Below, in pieces: positions 33,937 through 41,645 of a stretch of 64,000 nt of DNA (position 1 is the stretch's first letter; the number at the start of each line of letters is the position of its first letter). Origin of the DNA: CAVSRC01 sp963785065 (GTDB lineage: Bacteria; Pseudomonadota; Alphaproteobacteria; Rhizobiales; Kaistiaceae); the NCBI GenBank assembly GCA_963785065.1, contig CAWATX010000002.1, positions 186,001-250,000 on the forward strand. Direction: 5' to 3'. The notes beneath the pieces are model-generated. The model was not told the DNA's origin. It made no database searches and saw only the letters and a program-made list of their open reading frames with translations. Made by a program: the position numbers and the translations under genes.

Positions 33937-34977
33937 TTGCGTCTATTCCGACGATCCCGGACACGCGAATACGACCCTTATAAGCTTGCCAGCCCGCAGG
34001 TCTACCTGTGGCGCATGACCATCTTTCTGATCATCGCCGCCTTCATCGCGCTGGCCCTCTACCGGCAGGTTCTGACGGCCTTCAAGGCCAATCCCGGGCT
34101 CAACAGCGTCATCATCGCGGTGCTGGTCATCGGCATCGGCCTGGCCTTTCGCCAGATCTTCCGTCTGTTCCCGGAAATCCGCTGGGTCAACACCTTCCGC
34201 GTCGCCGAACCCGGCATCGAGGTCGACCGCCCGCCGATCCTGCTGGCGCCGATGGCTACGCTCCTCGGCGACCGCATCGGCCGCATGGCGATTTCCACCC
34301 AGACGATGCGCTCCATCCTCGATTCGATCCAGATGCGGCTCGACGAGGATCGCGACCTGAGCCGCTATCTCACCAGCCTGCTGATCTTCCTCGGCCTGCT
34401 CGGCACCTTCTGGGGCCTTCTGCAGACGGTCGGCGCCGTCGCCGACACGATTCGCGGACTCGACATCTCCTCGTCCAATACCGGGGTCATCTTCGAGGAC
34501 CTCAAGGCGGGCCTCGCCGCGCCGCTCGGCGGCATGGGCACCGCCTTCTCGTCCTCGCTGTTCGGCCTCGCCGGCTCGCTGGTGCTCGGCTTCCTCGACC
34601 TGCAGGCCGGCCAGGCACAAAGCATGTTCTACAACGACCTCGAGGACTGGCTGTCGACGGTCACCGATCTCGATCCCGACATGATCGACCGCGGCGGCGC
34701 CACGACGGCGGAGGATCTGCGGGTTGCCATCGAGCGGCTGACGCGCACCATCCACGAGGACCACACCAGCGACAGTCACCAGGCCGCCGGCACCACGCGC
34801 GCCACCACCGCCATGGCCAATCTTGCAGAGGGCATCCAGGGGCTTGTGCAACACATGCGCAGCGAGCAGCAGGTGGTCAGGAGCTGGGTCGAGACCCAGT
34901 CCAAGCAGCAGCAGGAGGTCCAATCCCTGCTCGAGACCATCGCCCGCGCGCTGCAGACGCCAGCTCCCGGGGAGTAA
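33937..34977 (+). CDS. MotA/TolQ/ExbB-related membrane protein
   Basis: A 346-residue inner membrane protein. Two hydrophobic segments follow a short basic N terminus (WRMTIFLIIAAFIALALYRQ, then LNSVIIAVLVIGIGLAFRQI). The ExbB/MotA core has LLIFLGLLGTFWGLLQTVGA (near residue 150) and GMGTAFSSSLFGLAGSLVLG (near 197). A soluble helical C terminus ends VQSLLETIARALQ. The start is probably TTG 33937, 9 nt after AGAAAGG; TTG 33931 is an alternative. It pairs with the downstream OmpA-domain protein (9 nt apart) in a MotAB-like set. Confidence 0.85.
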   Translation: MRLFRRSRTREYDPYKLASPQVYLWRMTIFLIIAAFIALALYRQVLTAFKANPGLNSVIIAVLVIGIGLAFRQIFRLFPEIRWVNTFRVAEPGIEVDRPPILLAPMATLLGDRIGRMAISTQTMRSILDSIQMRLDEDRDLSRYLTSLLIFLGLLGTFWGLLQTVGAVADTIRGLDISSSNTGVIFEDLKAGLAAPLGGMGTAFSSSLFGLAGSLVLGFLDLQAGQAQSMFYNDLEDWLSTVTDLDPDMIDRGGATTAEDLRVAIERLTRTIHEDHTSDSHQAAGTTRATTAMANLAEGIQGLVQHMRSEQQVVRSWVETQSKQQQEVQSLLETIARALQTPAPGE

Positions 34978-34986
34978 ATCGAGGCC

Positions 34987-36012
34987 ATGGCCCGCGCCCG
35001 CCGCGTTGTCGCTCGCGCCGAATATTGGCCGAGCTTCGTCGACGTTCTGACCAACCTGCTGCTGGTCTTCATCTTCCTCCTGTCGATCTTCGCGCTCGTC
35101 CAGTTCCTGCTTTCCCGCGAGATCACCGGCAAGGACACCGTGCTGCAGCGCCTCAACGCGCAGATCTCCCAGCTCACCGAGATGCTCGCTTTGGAGAAGG
35201 CGAAGAGCAGCGACGCCTCCGATAGCCTGGCGACGCTGCAGGCGAGCCTCGCCTCCGTCGAGAGCGAGCGCGACCGGCTGCGCAATCTGCTCGACACCCA
35301 GACCAGCGCATCCTCCACCGCCGACACCAAGATCGCGGCGCTCAACACCGACCTGGAGAACCAGAAGCAGGTCAGCCAGCGCGCATTGTCGCAGGTCGAG
35401 CTGCTCAACCAGCAGATCGCGGCGCTGCGCAACCAGATCGGTGCCCTGGAGGACGCCCTCAACGCCTCCGAACAGAAGGACAAGGACAGCCAGGTCCAGA
35501 TCGCCGATCTCGGCCGCCGGCTCAACGTGGCGCTCGCCCAGCGCGTCCAGGAGCTGTCGCGCTATCGCTCCGACTTCTTCGGCCGCCTGCGCCAGATCCT
35601 CGGCGACCGGCCGGACATCCGCGTCGTCGGCGACCGCTTCATCTTCCAGTCTGAGGTGCTCTTCGCCACCGGCTCGGCCGATATCAACGATCAGGGCAAG
35701 GTCGAGCTCAACAAGGTGGCCAGCGCCATCGTCGACCTCGCCAAGGAGATTCCCGAGGACATTCCCTGGGTCCTGCAGATCAACGGCCACACCGACAAAC
35801 AGCCGATCACCGGCGGCGGGCGCTTCAAGTCGAACTGGGAGCTGTCGGCGGCGCGCGCCATCTCGGTGGTTGAATATTTCATCTCGCAGGGCATTGCGCC
35901 GGACCGGCTGGTGGCCGCCGGCTATGGCGAGTACCAGCCGCTGGTCGAGGGCGACACACCGGCCGACTACGCCCAGAACCGCCGCATCGAGCTGAAGCTG
36001 ACCTCGAGGTAG
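34987..36012 (+). CDS. MotB-like OmpA-domain peptidoglycan-binding protein
   Basis: A 341-residue protein: one N-terminal membrane helix (VDVLTNLLLVFIFLLSIFAL, near residues 18-38, with the D24-type Asp of MotB-like proteins), a long coiled coil (residues 50-185), and a C-terminal OmpA domain. The OmpA domain has LFATGSADINDQGKVELNKV and INGHTDKQP, ending AQNRRIELKL. Together with the ExbB-like protein it forms a predicted ion-driven motor anchored in peptidoglycan, conserved in Rhizobiales and unrelated to flagellar genes here. The function is not established. Confidence 0.88.
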   Translation: MARARRVVARAEYWPSFVDVLTNLLLVFIFLLSIFALVQFLLSREITGKDTVLQRLNAQISQLTEMLALEKAKSSDASDSLATLQASLASVESERDRLRNLLDTQTSASSTADTKIAALNTDLENQKQVSQRALSQVELLNQQIAALRNQIGALEDALNASEQKDKDSQVQIADLGRRLNVALAQRVQELSRYRSDFFGRLRQILGDRPDIRVVGDRFIFQSEVLFATGSADINDQGKVELNKVASAIVDLAKEIPEDIPWVLQINGHTDKQPITGGGRFKSNWELSAARAISVVEYFISQGIAPDRLVAAGYGEYQPLVEGDTPADYAQNRRIELKLTSR

Positions 36013-36035
36013 GCCGGCCTGGCCAAGGCCGGCCT
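36011..36035 (+). terminator. Hairpin at the end of the MotA/OmpA operon
   Basis: AGGCCGGCC (36011-36019) and GGCCGGCCT (36027-36035) form a perfect 9-bp stem with a 7-nt loop, starting inside the stop codon region of the OmpA-domain gene. There is no following T-run, so it may act as an mRNA-stabilising or Rho-assisted hairpin. Confidence 0.4.
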
Positions 36036-36150
36036 GCCCTAACCGGCCTGACGGCGGCCGGTCTTGCCCCCTCCCGGTGCCTCCGCTATACCCCCGCCAA
36101 CGTTTTCCGTCGGCCGCCGGCCGGCGCACCGGAATCCGAGGCTTTTGGCC

Positions 36151-36375
36151 ATGAAGAAAGACATCCATCCCGACTATCACGAGGTCAAGGTCATCATGAC
36201 CGACGGGACCGAATACCTGACCCGCTCGACCTATGGTGAGGCCGGCGCGACGCTCCATCTCGACATCGACCCCAAGACCCACCCGGCCTGGACCGGCGGC
36301 GGCCAGCATCTCGTCGACCGCGGCGGCCGCGTGTCGCGGTTCAAGTCGCGCTACAAGGGCCTGATGGGCGAATAG
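36151..36375 (+). CDS. rpmE: 50S ribosomal protein L31
   Basis: A 74-residue L31 starting MKKDIHPDYHEVKVIMTDGT with the conserved ends HPAWTGGGQHLVDRGGRVSR and FKSRYKGLM. The zinc-binding CxxC pair of type A L31 is absent: the equivalent positions are not cysteines, so this is the zinc-free (C-minus) form. GAGG lies 9 nt before the ATG. Sits between the MotA/OmpA pair and a methyltransferase gene. Confidence 0.96.
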   Translation: MKKDIHPDYHEVKVIMTDGTEYLTRSTYGEAGATLHLDIDPKTHPAWTGGGQHLVDRGGRVSRFKSRYKGLMGE

Positions 36376-36431
36376 CCGAAACCGCGGCGGGCAGATCGCA
36401 ATCGGAACCTGCCGACGCTCACGGTAGCGCA

Positions 36432-37166
36432 GTGCGCGAAGACGATATCTGGGATACCGAAGCCGCGCGGACCTATGACACGCCGGGCCGCGGGATGTTT
36501 GCCGCCGACGTCCTCGGACCGACAATAGACAAGCTTGCCAAACTGGCGGGAACCGGTCCGGCCCTCGAGTTTGCAATCGGAACCGGCCGCATCGCCGTGC
36601 CGCTGCACCAGCGCGGGATTCCCGTGGCCGGCATCGAGCTGTTCGCTGCGATGATCGCGCAGTTGCGCACCAAGGCCGACGAGACGACGATCCCCGTCGT
36701 TCGCGGCGATATGGCGGATGCGACCGCTCCGGGGCGCTATGCCCTCGTCTACCTCGTCTACAACACCATATCCAATCTGCTGACCCAGGCCGAGCAGATC
36801 GCCTGTTTCCGCAACGCCGCCCGCCACCTGACACCAGGCGGTTGTTTTGTGGTCGAGCTTGGGGTGCCCGAACTCCGCAAGCTGCCGCCGGGCGAGCAGG
36901 CCACGGCCTGGCATACGGAACCCGGCTACATTGGCGTGGACACCTACGACGGACTCAACCAGCGCATCGTCTCGCACCACTTCAGGTTCGATGGCGACCG
37001 GCATGTGCGGCTGTTCCGCTCCGCACACCGTTACATCTGGCCGGCGGAACTCGACCTCATGGCGCAGATTGCCGGATTTGAACTGGAGAGCCGGCACGCA
37101 GACTGGGTCGGGTCTGCCTTCACCGACGAGTCGCCCTCGCACGTATCGGTTTACCGCCTCCCCTAG
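36432..37166 (+). CDS. Class I SAM-dependent methyltransferase
   Basis: A 244-residue methyltransferase. Motif I is ALEFAIGTGRIAVPLHQRG (near residues 44-62), the acidic motif II region is GIELFAAMIAQL, and motif III/IV is GRYALVYLVYNTISNLLTQ (near 100). The C-terminal beta-strands end SPSHVSVYRLP. The substrate is unknown. The GTG start at 36432 has no clear ribosome-binding site. It is convergent with rcdA. Confidence 0.88.
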   Translation: MREDDIWDTEAARTYDTPGRGMFAADVLGPTIDKLAKLAGTGPALEFAIGTGRIAVPLHQRGIPVAGIELFAAMIAQLRTKADETTIPVVRGDMADATAPGRYALVYLVYNTISNLLTQAEQIACFRNAARHLTPGGCFVVELGVPELRKLPPGEQATAWHTEPGYIGVDTYDGLNQRIVSHHFRFDGDRHVRLFRSAHRYIWPAELDLMAQIAGFELESRHADWVGSAFTDESPSHVSVYRLP

Positions 37167-37205
37167 GTAGGCGGCTGCCTGTTTCCATCGCCTTGATCGC
37201 GTGGT

Positions 37206-37736
37206 TCAGCGCCGGCTGAAGGCGGCGGCGATGCGGCCGAGGTCGCGGGCAACCGGGTTGTCGGCAGGCGGCCCCTCGGCGGGCTCCTGGCGCAGCGCCG
37301 CATTGAGCCGCATGACGCGCTCCTGCAGGCGCAGAGAGCGGTCGATCAGTTCCTTCAGCCGCACCGGCAGATCGTCCCAGCCCGGCCCCTCGGTGGATGA
37401 GGAGACGCCGCCGAGCTTGACCTTGGCGCGCTCATTGCGGGCCTGCTCGGCGCTGATGTCGCCTTCGTTCACCGCCCGCTGCAACAAGAGCCACGAGGCG
37501 AGTTGCATGAGGCGGGTGGTCAGCCGCATGGATTCGGCGGCATAGGAGAGCGAACCCGCCCGCGACAGGCGCTTCGATTCCTTGCGTCCCTCACGGTCGA
37601 GATAGCTCGCCGTCTCCTCGACCAGGCCCATGCCCTCGCGGAACATCGCCTTGAAGGCCTCGGAGCCGGCAAGCCGATGTCCGAAAGCCACGGGCTGGCT
37701 GCCCCGCCGCCCGGCTGATGTGCTGTCTTCCACCAT
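37206..37736 (-). CDS. rcdA: RcdA-type DUF1465 family protein (CtrA degradation adaptor family)
   Basis: A 176-residue helical protein of the DUF1465 family, which contains Caulobacter RcdA, an adaptor that helps deliver CtrA and other substrates to ClpXP. Conserved family stretches are FGHRLAGSEAFKAMFREGM (near residue 18), LVEETASYLDREGRKESKRL (near 38) and RLTTRLMQLASWLLLQRAV (near 71). The C terminus is a disordered linker, as in RcdA. Start ATG 37736 follows a GGGGCGACAGC leader without a strong ribosome-binding site. The candidate sRNA and a DUF1192 gene lie upstream. Confidence 0.85.
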   Translation of the reverse strand: MVEDSTSAGRRGSQPVAFGHRLAGSEAFKAMFREGMGLVEETASYLDREGRKESKRLSRAGSLSYAAESMRLTTRLMQLASWLLLQRAVNEGDISAEQARNERAKVKLGGVSSSTEGPGWDDLPVRLKELIDRSLRLQERVMRLNAALRQEPAEGPPADNPVARDLGRIAAAFSRR

Positions 37737-37868
37737 GCTGTCGCCCCGCGGCCGCCTCCCACCTTACCGTCCCGATCCGAAACCCGTTGCGGTGTTCGAG
37801 CAATTCCCGTTCCGTCCCCAAGTCATCTCACTCCGGCGGGCGGGGGGCAAGGCTTGCGAGCGGGCATG

Positions 37869-37895
37869 AAAAAAGAGCCGCACGAGGCGGCTCTT
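37869..37895 (-). terminator. Rho-independent terminator of the candidate sRNA
   Basis: On the minus strand AAGAGCCGC (37887-37895) and GCGGCTCTT (37873-37881) form a 9-bp stem with a 5-nt loop, immediately followed by a T-run (six A on the plus strand, 37869-37874). This is the clearest intrinsic terminator in the window. The nearest upstream minus-strand gene (DUF1192) ends 184 bp away, which leaves room for an independent short transcript. Confidence 0.85.
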
Positions 37896-37979
37896 GAGAG
37901 TTTCTTTGACAGGGAGGCGTCAAGAGTGGACAGAAGCCACTCAGTCCAGATGACTGGACGAAAGTCAGTTAAGCTCCGT
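37869..37979 (-). ncRNA. Candidate trans-acting small RNA with CU-rich hairpin loop
   Basis: Reading the minus strand, four consecutive perfect hairpins occur: GTCCAG-TCAT-CTGGAC (37944-37959), GAGTGG-N7-CCACTC (37924-37942), TTGAC-GCCTCCCT-GTCAA (37906-37923), and the terminator stem followed by six T. The third loop exposes CCUCCC, complementary to ribosome-binding sites, a recurring feature of rhizobial regulatory sRNAs. The 5' end near 37979 is inferred from a promoter-like pair. It is about 110 nt and resembles the size and organisation of known Rhizobiales cell-cycle sRNAs such as EcpR1, but homology could not be tested. Confidence 0.6.
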
Positions 37980-37985
37980 AAAGCC

Positions 37986-38014
37986 TAAGAAATGGTTAAC
38001 AACGGCACAGCAAG
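37986..38014 (-). promoter_or_regulatory. Candidate sRNA promoter overlapped by a CtrA-like box
   Basis: On the minus strand CTTGCT (38009-38014) and TTCTTA (37986-37991) are spaced 17 bp. The sequence TTAACCATTTCTTAG, overlapping the -10, has the CtrA half-site TTAACCAT and fits TTAA-N7-TTAA with one mismatch. A regulator bound here would cover the -10 and repress. Seen as sequence; function inferred. Confidence 0.45.
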
Positions 38015-38078
38015 TGTCGGCAAAACGGCGCAGGCTTCTGTCAGGTCGTGCCAAAACGGGAGGAATTGAGCCACAATT

Positions 38079-38273
38079 TCAGCGTTTGAAGAAGGATGCC
38101 GCAACCTCGGCGCTTGCCTTCTTGACCGTGATCGCTTCCTCGATGCGGCCGATCTCGGCCTTGAGCAGGTCGATGCGCTCGGCAAGCTCGTCGAGCGAGA
38201 GCGCCGACAGGTCTCCGCCGAGCTCATGCCGGATCTTCTTCTTTGGGGCGTCCTCGTCGTCGCTGATGGGCAT
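38079..38273 (-). CDS. DUF1192 family small protein
   Basis: A 64-residue protein with the DUF1192 pattern: acidic/basic N terminus (MPISDDEDAPKKKIRHELGG), the conserved LSALSLDELAERIDLLKAEI (near residues 22-41), and a Lys/Arg end ASFFKR. The family is common in Rhizobiales and has no known function. It is divergent from the quinone oxidoreductase gene, with 105 bp between. Confidence 0.88.
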   Translation of the reverse strand: MPISDDEDAPKKKIRHELGGDLSALSLDELAERIDLLKAEIGRIEEAITVKKASAEVAASFFKR

Positions 38274-38378
38274 CGCTGTTCTCCTCCGGCGCAGACCCTA
38301 AATGAGGCGGTGAAGATTGTCAGCGTGCCCGTGGCCAGGGTACGTCGGCCGCCTGAACCGAGCCCCGCGGGACCCGCC

Positions 38379-39384
38379 ATGACCACCCTCCCCGACACCA
38401 TGACTGCCGTCGCCATCACCGAGCCCGGCGGGCTCGACAAGCTCAAGGTGGTCGAGCGCCCCCTGCCGGTGCCTCTGGAGAATCAGAATCCTCGTCCGGG
38501 TCGCAGCGGCCGGGGTCAACCGCCCCGACATTCTCCAGCGTCTCGGCCGTCACCCGCCGCCCGCTGGCGCCCCGCTCGACATTCCCGGACTGGAGATCGC
38601 CGGCACGGTTGCAGCCCTCGGCCCCGGCGCGTCGCGCTTTGCTGTCGGCGATACGGTGACCGCGCTCATCCCCGGCGGCGGCTATGGCGAATATGCCGCA
38701 GTCCACGAGACCAACGCGCTGCCGGTGCCCGACGGCTTCTCGATGGTTGAGGCAGCGGCAATCCCCGAGACCTTCTTCACCGTCTGGCCCAACCTCTTCG
38801 ATCGCGGCCGGCTTGCCGCTGGCGAGACCCTGTTGATGCACGGCGGCACGTCGGGAATCGGCACGGTGGCGATCCAGCTCGCCAAAGCCTTCGGCGCACA
38901 AGTCATCGCCACCGCCGGCAGCGCCGAGAAATGCGCCGCCTGCCTGAAACTCGGCGCCGACGCAGCGATCAACTATCGCGAGGAGGATTTCGTCGCCCGC
39001 GTGGGTGAGATCACGCACGGCCACGGCGCCGACGTGATCATCGACCTCGTCGGCGGCGACTATGTCGCCCGCAACTATGCTGCCGCGGCGGAAGAGGGCC
39101 GCATCGTGCAGATCGGCCTCCAGCAGGCCAACAAGGCCGAGGTGCCGCTTGGCCTGCTGCTCTACAAGCGGCTGACCCATACCGGCTCGGCACTGCGCCA
39201 CCGTCCGGTGACGTTCAAGGCGGCGGTGGCCGAGGCGCTCTACAAGAACGTCTGGCCGCTCTTCGCTGCCCGCAGGGTGGTGCCGGTGATCGATTCGACC
39301 TTTCCGCTCGTCGAGGCGGCCAGGGCCCAGGCCCGCATGGAAGCCTCCGAGCACATCGGCAAGATCGTGCTGACCACAGGCTGA
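38379..39384 (+). pseudogene. NAD(P)H-quinone oxidoreductase (PIG3/zeta-crystallin MDR family), frameshifted
   Basis: The frame starting MTTLPDTMTAVAITEPGGLD at 38379 has the N terminus of a medium-chain dehydrogenase up to PLENQ. From there the reading continues only in the +1 frame as ILVRVAAAGVNRPDILQRLG and runs to 39384. The +1 frame covers the NADPH-binding GTSGIGTVAIQLAKAFGAQ and DVIIDLVGGDYVARN. One extra base within CAGAAT (38484-38489) accounts for the shift. The downstream frame otherwise looks intact and conserved, so this is either a recent inactivating mutation or a sequencing error. The family reduces quinones or enals with NADPH and lacks the structural zinc. Confidence 0.85.
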
Positions 39385-39464
39385 AACCGGCTGGCGGCCG
39401 CCGGATCGGCGACGGCGGGATCGAACTGGCGCTTGCCGCCCGATCGGGCCACCATCGCAATTGG

Positions 39465-40745
39465 ATGCTCGCAACAGCCGATTCCATGCCCCGCCGGAGG
39501 GAACCGTTCCCCCTGAACGTCCGTCTGCTGCTCGGCGCCCGCGCCGCGCGCAGCATCGGCCAGGGCGTCACGGTCGCCAGCTTCACGCTCTATCTCCACG
39601 CCCTCGGCTATGATGGCGCGGCGATTGGCACCGTGCTGATGGCCGGACTGACCTTTGGCGCTGTCCTGACGGCAGTCGTCGGCCCTCTCAGCGACCATCG
39701 CGGCCGCCGGGGCATGTTGCTCGTCTATGAGCTCGCCGCAGCGGCTGCCGCACTGGCCGTCATGCTCACCGAGAACCGTGACGTCCTGATCGTCGCAGCA
39801 ACGATCGCCGGCTTCGGCCGGGGCGCCAATGGCGCCGCCGGTCCTTTCGCGCCGGTGGAACAGGCGTGGCTGGCACGGGAACTCGAAAACGATGCGCGGC
39901 GGCGCGCCTTGTCGCTGAATGCCACGCTGGGTTTTGCGGGCATGGCATTCGGCGCGGCGCTGGTCGCCCTGCCGCCGCTGCTCGGCCACGGCTTCGCCGA
40001 TGCCGAAAGCTACCGGCTGCTCTTCCTGGTGCCGCTCGTCGGCTCGCTCGCCGCCATCGGCCTGATCACGTTCGCCGATGAAGCGCGGACGGCGCGCCCG
40101 GCCCCGGCGAGCCTGCAGCGGCCATCGGCCGGCGCCGATGTCGCCCGACAGGAGAACCGGCAGTTGCGCCGGCTCGCCATCGCCAACGCCATCAACGGGC
40201 TCGCCATCGGCATTATCGGGCCGCTGATCGCCCTGTGGTTCGCCCAGCGCTTCGCCGAAGGCCCCGCCTCTGTCGGTCCGGCACTGGCCGTGACCTTCGT
40301 CCTCGGGGCGGCGGGCTCGGTGGTGAACAGCCGACTGAGCGCCCGCCTGGGCGCCGTGCGCTCGGTGCTGTGGATGCGCGCGATCGGCATTCTGCTCCTG
40401 GTCGCGACGCCGTTTGCGCCTGTCTTCGGCGTGGCCGTCGCGCTCTACGGGCTTCGCGCCGCCTGCAACCAGGGCACGGCCGGCGCACGTCAGGCGGTGG
40501 CGGCGGATCTGACCCGAGCCGAACGGCGGGGCCTTGCCGCCAGCGTGCAGGCCCTGTCCCTGCAGATTCCGCGTGCGGCCGGACCGATCCTCGGCGGCTG
40601 GCTGATCCATGCCGGCCTGTTCGTCACGCCCTTCCTGATCGCGGCAGCGTTGCAGGTCGTCTATCTGTTCCTCTATGGGCGCTTCTTTGCCGCCCTCGAC
40701 CGCCGCGCCGAAGTCATCGCGGCGCCCCCGCTGCCGCCCGTCTGA
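39465..40745 (+). CDS. Major facilitator superfamily transporter
   Basis: A 426-residue protein with 12 hydrophobic helices. The MFS A-motif between helices 2 and 3 reads GPLSDHRGRRGML (near residue 74), and a second copy in the C-terminal half is degenerate (NSRLSARLGAVRSV, near 287). Such transporters export drugs or sugars; the substrate is unknown. Starts at 39465 and 39486 (MPRRREP) are both possible; neither has a clear ribosome-binding site. Confidence 0.88.
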   Translation: MLATADSMPRRREPFPLNVRLLLGARAARSIGQGVTVASFTLYLHALGYDGAAIGTVLMAGLTFGAVLTAVVGPLSDHRGRRGMLLVYELAAAAAALAVMLTENRDVLIVAATIAGFGRGANGAAGPFAPVEQAWLARELENDARRRALSLNATLGFAGMAFGAALVALPPLLGHGFADAESYRLLFLVPLVGSLAAIGLITFADEARTARPAPASLQRPSAGADVARQENRQLRRLAIANAINGLAIGIIGPLIALWFAQRFAEGPASVGPALAVTFVLGAAGSVVNSRLSARLGAVRSVLWMRAIGILLLVATPFAPVFGVAVALYGLRAACNQGTAGARQAVAADLTRAERRGLAASVQALSLQIPRAAGPILGGWLIHAGLFVTPFLIAAALQVVYLFLYGRFFAALDRRAEVIAAPPLPPV

Positions 40746-40823
40746 CGGGGACGAGGCAAGCGACCGGACGACGGGCTACCTCGAAGTTGGCAAATCTGGG
40801 CCGGCTGCCCGCCCACAACCGGT

Positions 40824-40851
40824 TTGCTTCCGCCCGGCCGAGGCCCTATAT
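40824..40851 (+). promoter_or_regulatory. Promoter upstream of trcR
   Basis: TTGCTT (40824-40829) is followed after 16 bp by CTATAT (40846-40851), a textbook alphaproteobacterial -10. Transcription would begin near 40858, leaving a leader of about 75 nt before the trcR ATG. Confidence 0.6.
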
Positions 40852-40931
40852 AAGCGGCACCTTCCCTCAATCTGAGTACGAGGAAACGGTTCGCCGGGCG
40901 GAAGTGCCGGCGGAACGACCGGGAGAACCAC

Positions 40932-41645
40932 ATGACTTCAGCCGTCCCCCTGATGCCCAAGGCGACCGCCGTCTGGCTGGTCGAGAACACCGCGCTGTCC
41001 TTCGAGCAGATCGCCGATTTCTGCAAGCTGCACCCGCTCGAGGTGCAGGCGATCGCCGACGGCGAGGCGGCGCAATCAATCAAGGGGCTCGACCCGATCC
41101 TCACCGGCCAGCTCAGCCGCGAGGCCATCCAGCGCGCCGAGGCCGACCCTTCCGTGAAGCTCGGCCTTGCCGCGGCCAAGGTCCGCGCCCCGGTCGCCAA
41201 GCGCAAGGGCCCACGCTACACGCCGGTGTCGCGCCGCCAGGACCGGCCCAACGCCGTGCTCTGGCTGCTGCGCAATCATCCCGAGCTCAAGGATGCGGCA
41301 ATCATGCGCCTGGTCGGCACCACCAAGCCGACCATCGAATCGATCCGCAACCGCACCCATTGGAACGCCAACAACCTGCAGCCGATGGACCCGGTGACGC
41401 TGGGTCTGTGCTCGCAGATCGATCTCGATTTCGAGGTCGAGAAGGCGGCCAAGAACGCACCGCCGCGGGAGGCCGAGCCGGAAGGCGCCACCCTGTTGCC
41501 GGCGAGCGAGACCACCGCGCGGACCGACACTGCCGCCGAGCCGACGCCGGCCCAGGTCGAGAACGACGCCGAGCGCGAGGCGCACGCGGTCTTTGCCAAG
41601 CTCAAGTCGATGACCGGGCCGGAATCGTCCGAAGACGAGGAATAG
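40932..41645 (+). CDS. trcR: Cell cycle transcriptional regulator TrcR (DUF1013)
   Basis: A 237-residue protein of the TrcR/DUF1013 family, known in Caulobacter as a cell-cycle-linked transcription factor associated with RNA polymerase. The family core is MPKATAVWLVENTALSFEQI (from residue 8), then FCKLHPLEVQAIADGE and WLLRNHPELKDAAIMRLVGT (near 112). It continues TKPTIESIRNRTHWN, an HTH-like segment. The C terminus is acidic and variable. GGGAG lies 6 nt before the ATG. Monocistronic with its own promoter. Confidence 0.92.
   Translation: MTSAVPLMPKATAVWLVENTALSFEQIADFCKLHPLEVQAIADGEAAQSIKGLDPILTGQLSREAIQRAEADPSVKLGLAAAKVRAPVAKRKGPRYTPVSRRQDRPNAVLWLLRNHPELKDAAIMRLVGTTKPTIESIRNRTHWNANNLQPMDPVTLGLCSQIDLDFEVEKAAKNAPPREAEPEGATLLPASETTARTDTAAEPTPAQVENDAEREAHAVFAKLKSMTGPESSEDEE

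Larger units (their letters stand above)
37737..38078. other. 342-bp gap between rcdA and the DUF1192 gene
   Basis: Positions 37737-37868 are the GC-rich rcdA leader region with no assigned promoter. Positions 37869-38014 are AT-richer and hold a four-hairpin candidate sRNA with its putative promoter. Positions 38015-38078 are the 3' flank of the DUF1192 gene. No protein-coding frame is supported. Confidence 0.6.

Noticed and set aside
33937..36012. MotA-like and OmpA-like pair as part of a Zorya anti-phage system (ZorA/ZorB)
   Set aside because: No ZorC/ZorD or ZorE helicase or nuclease genes are nearby, and the flanks are inositol phosphatase and rpmE. The pair is better treated as an uncharacterised motor.
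33943..36834. 963-codon minus-strand frame opposite the MotA/OmpA genes and rpmE
   Set aside because: Shadow frame of three real plus-strand genes; composition is Arg/Gly/Ala-rich with no family motif.
37869..37895. Terminator assigned to the DUF1192 gene
   Set aside because: It is possible but the gene ends 184 bp upstream with several intervening hairpins and a promoter-like pair, so an independent sRNA is the better explanation.
38484..38489. Programmed ribosomal frameshift in the quinone oxidoreductase
   Set aside because: There is no X XXY YYZ slippery heptamer or nearby stop-codon-dependent signal, and the family is not known to use frameshifting.
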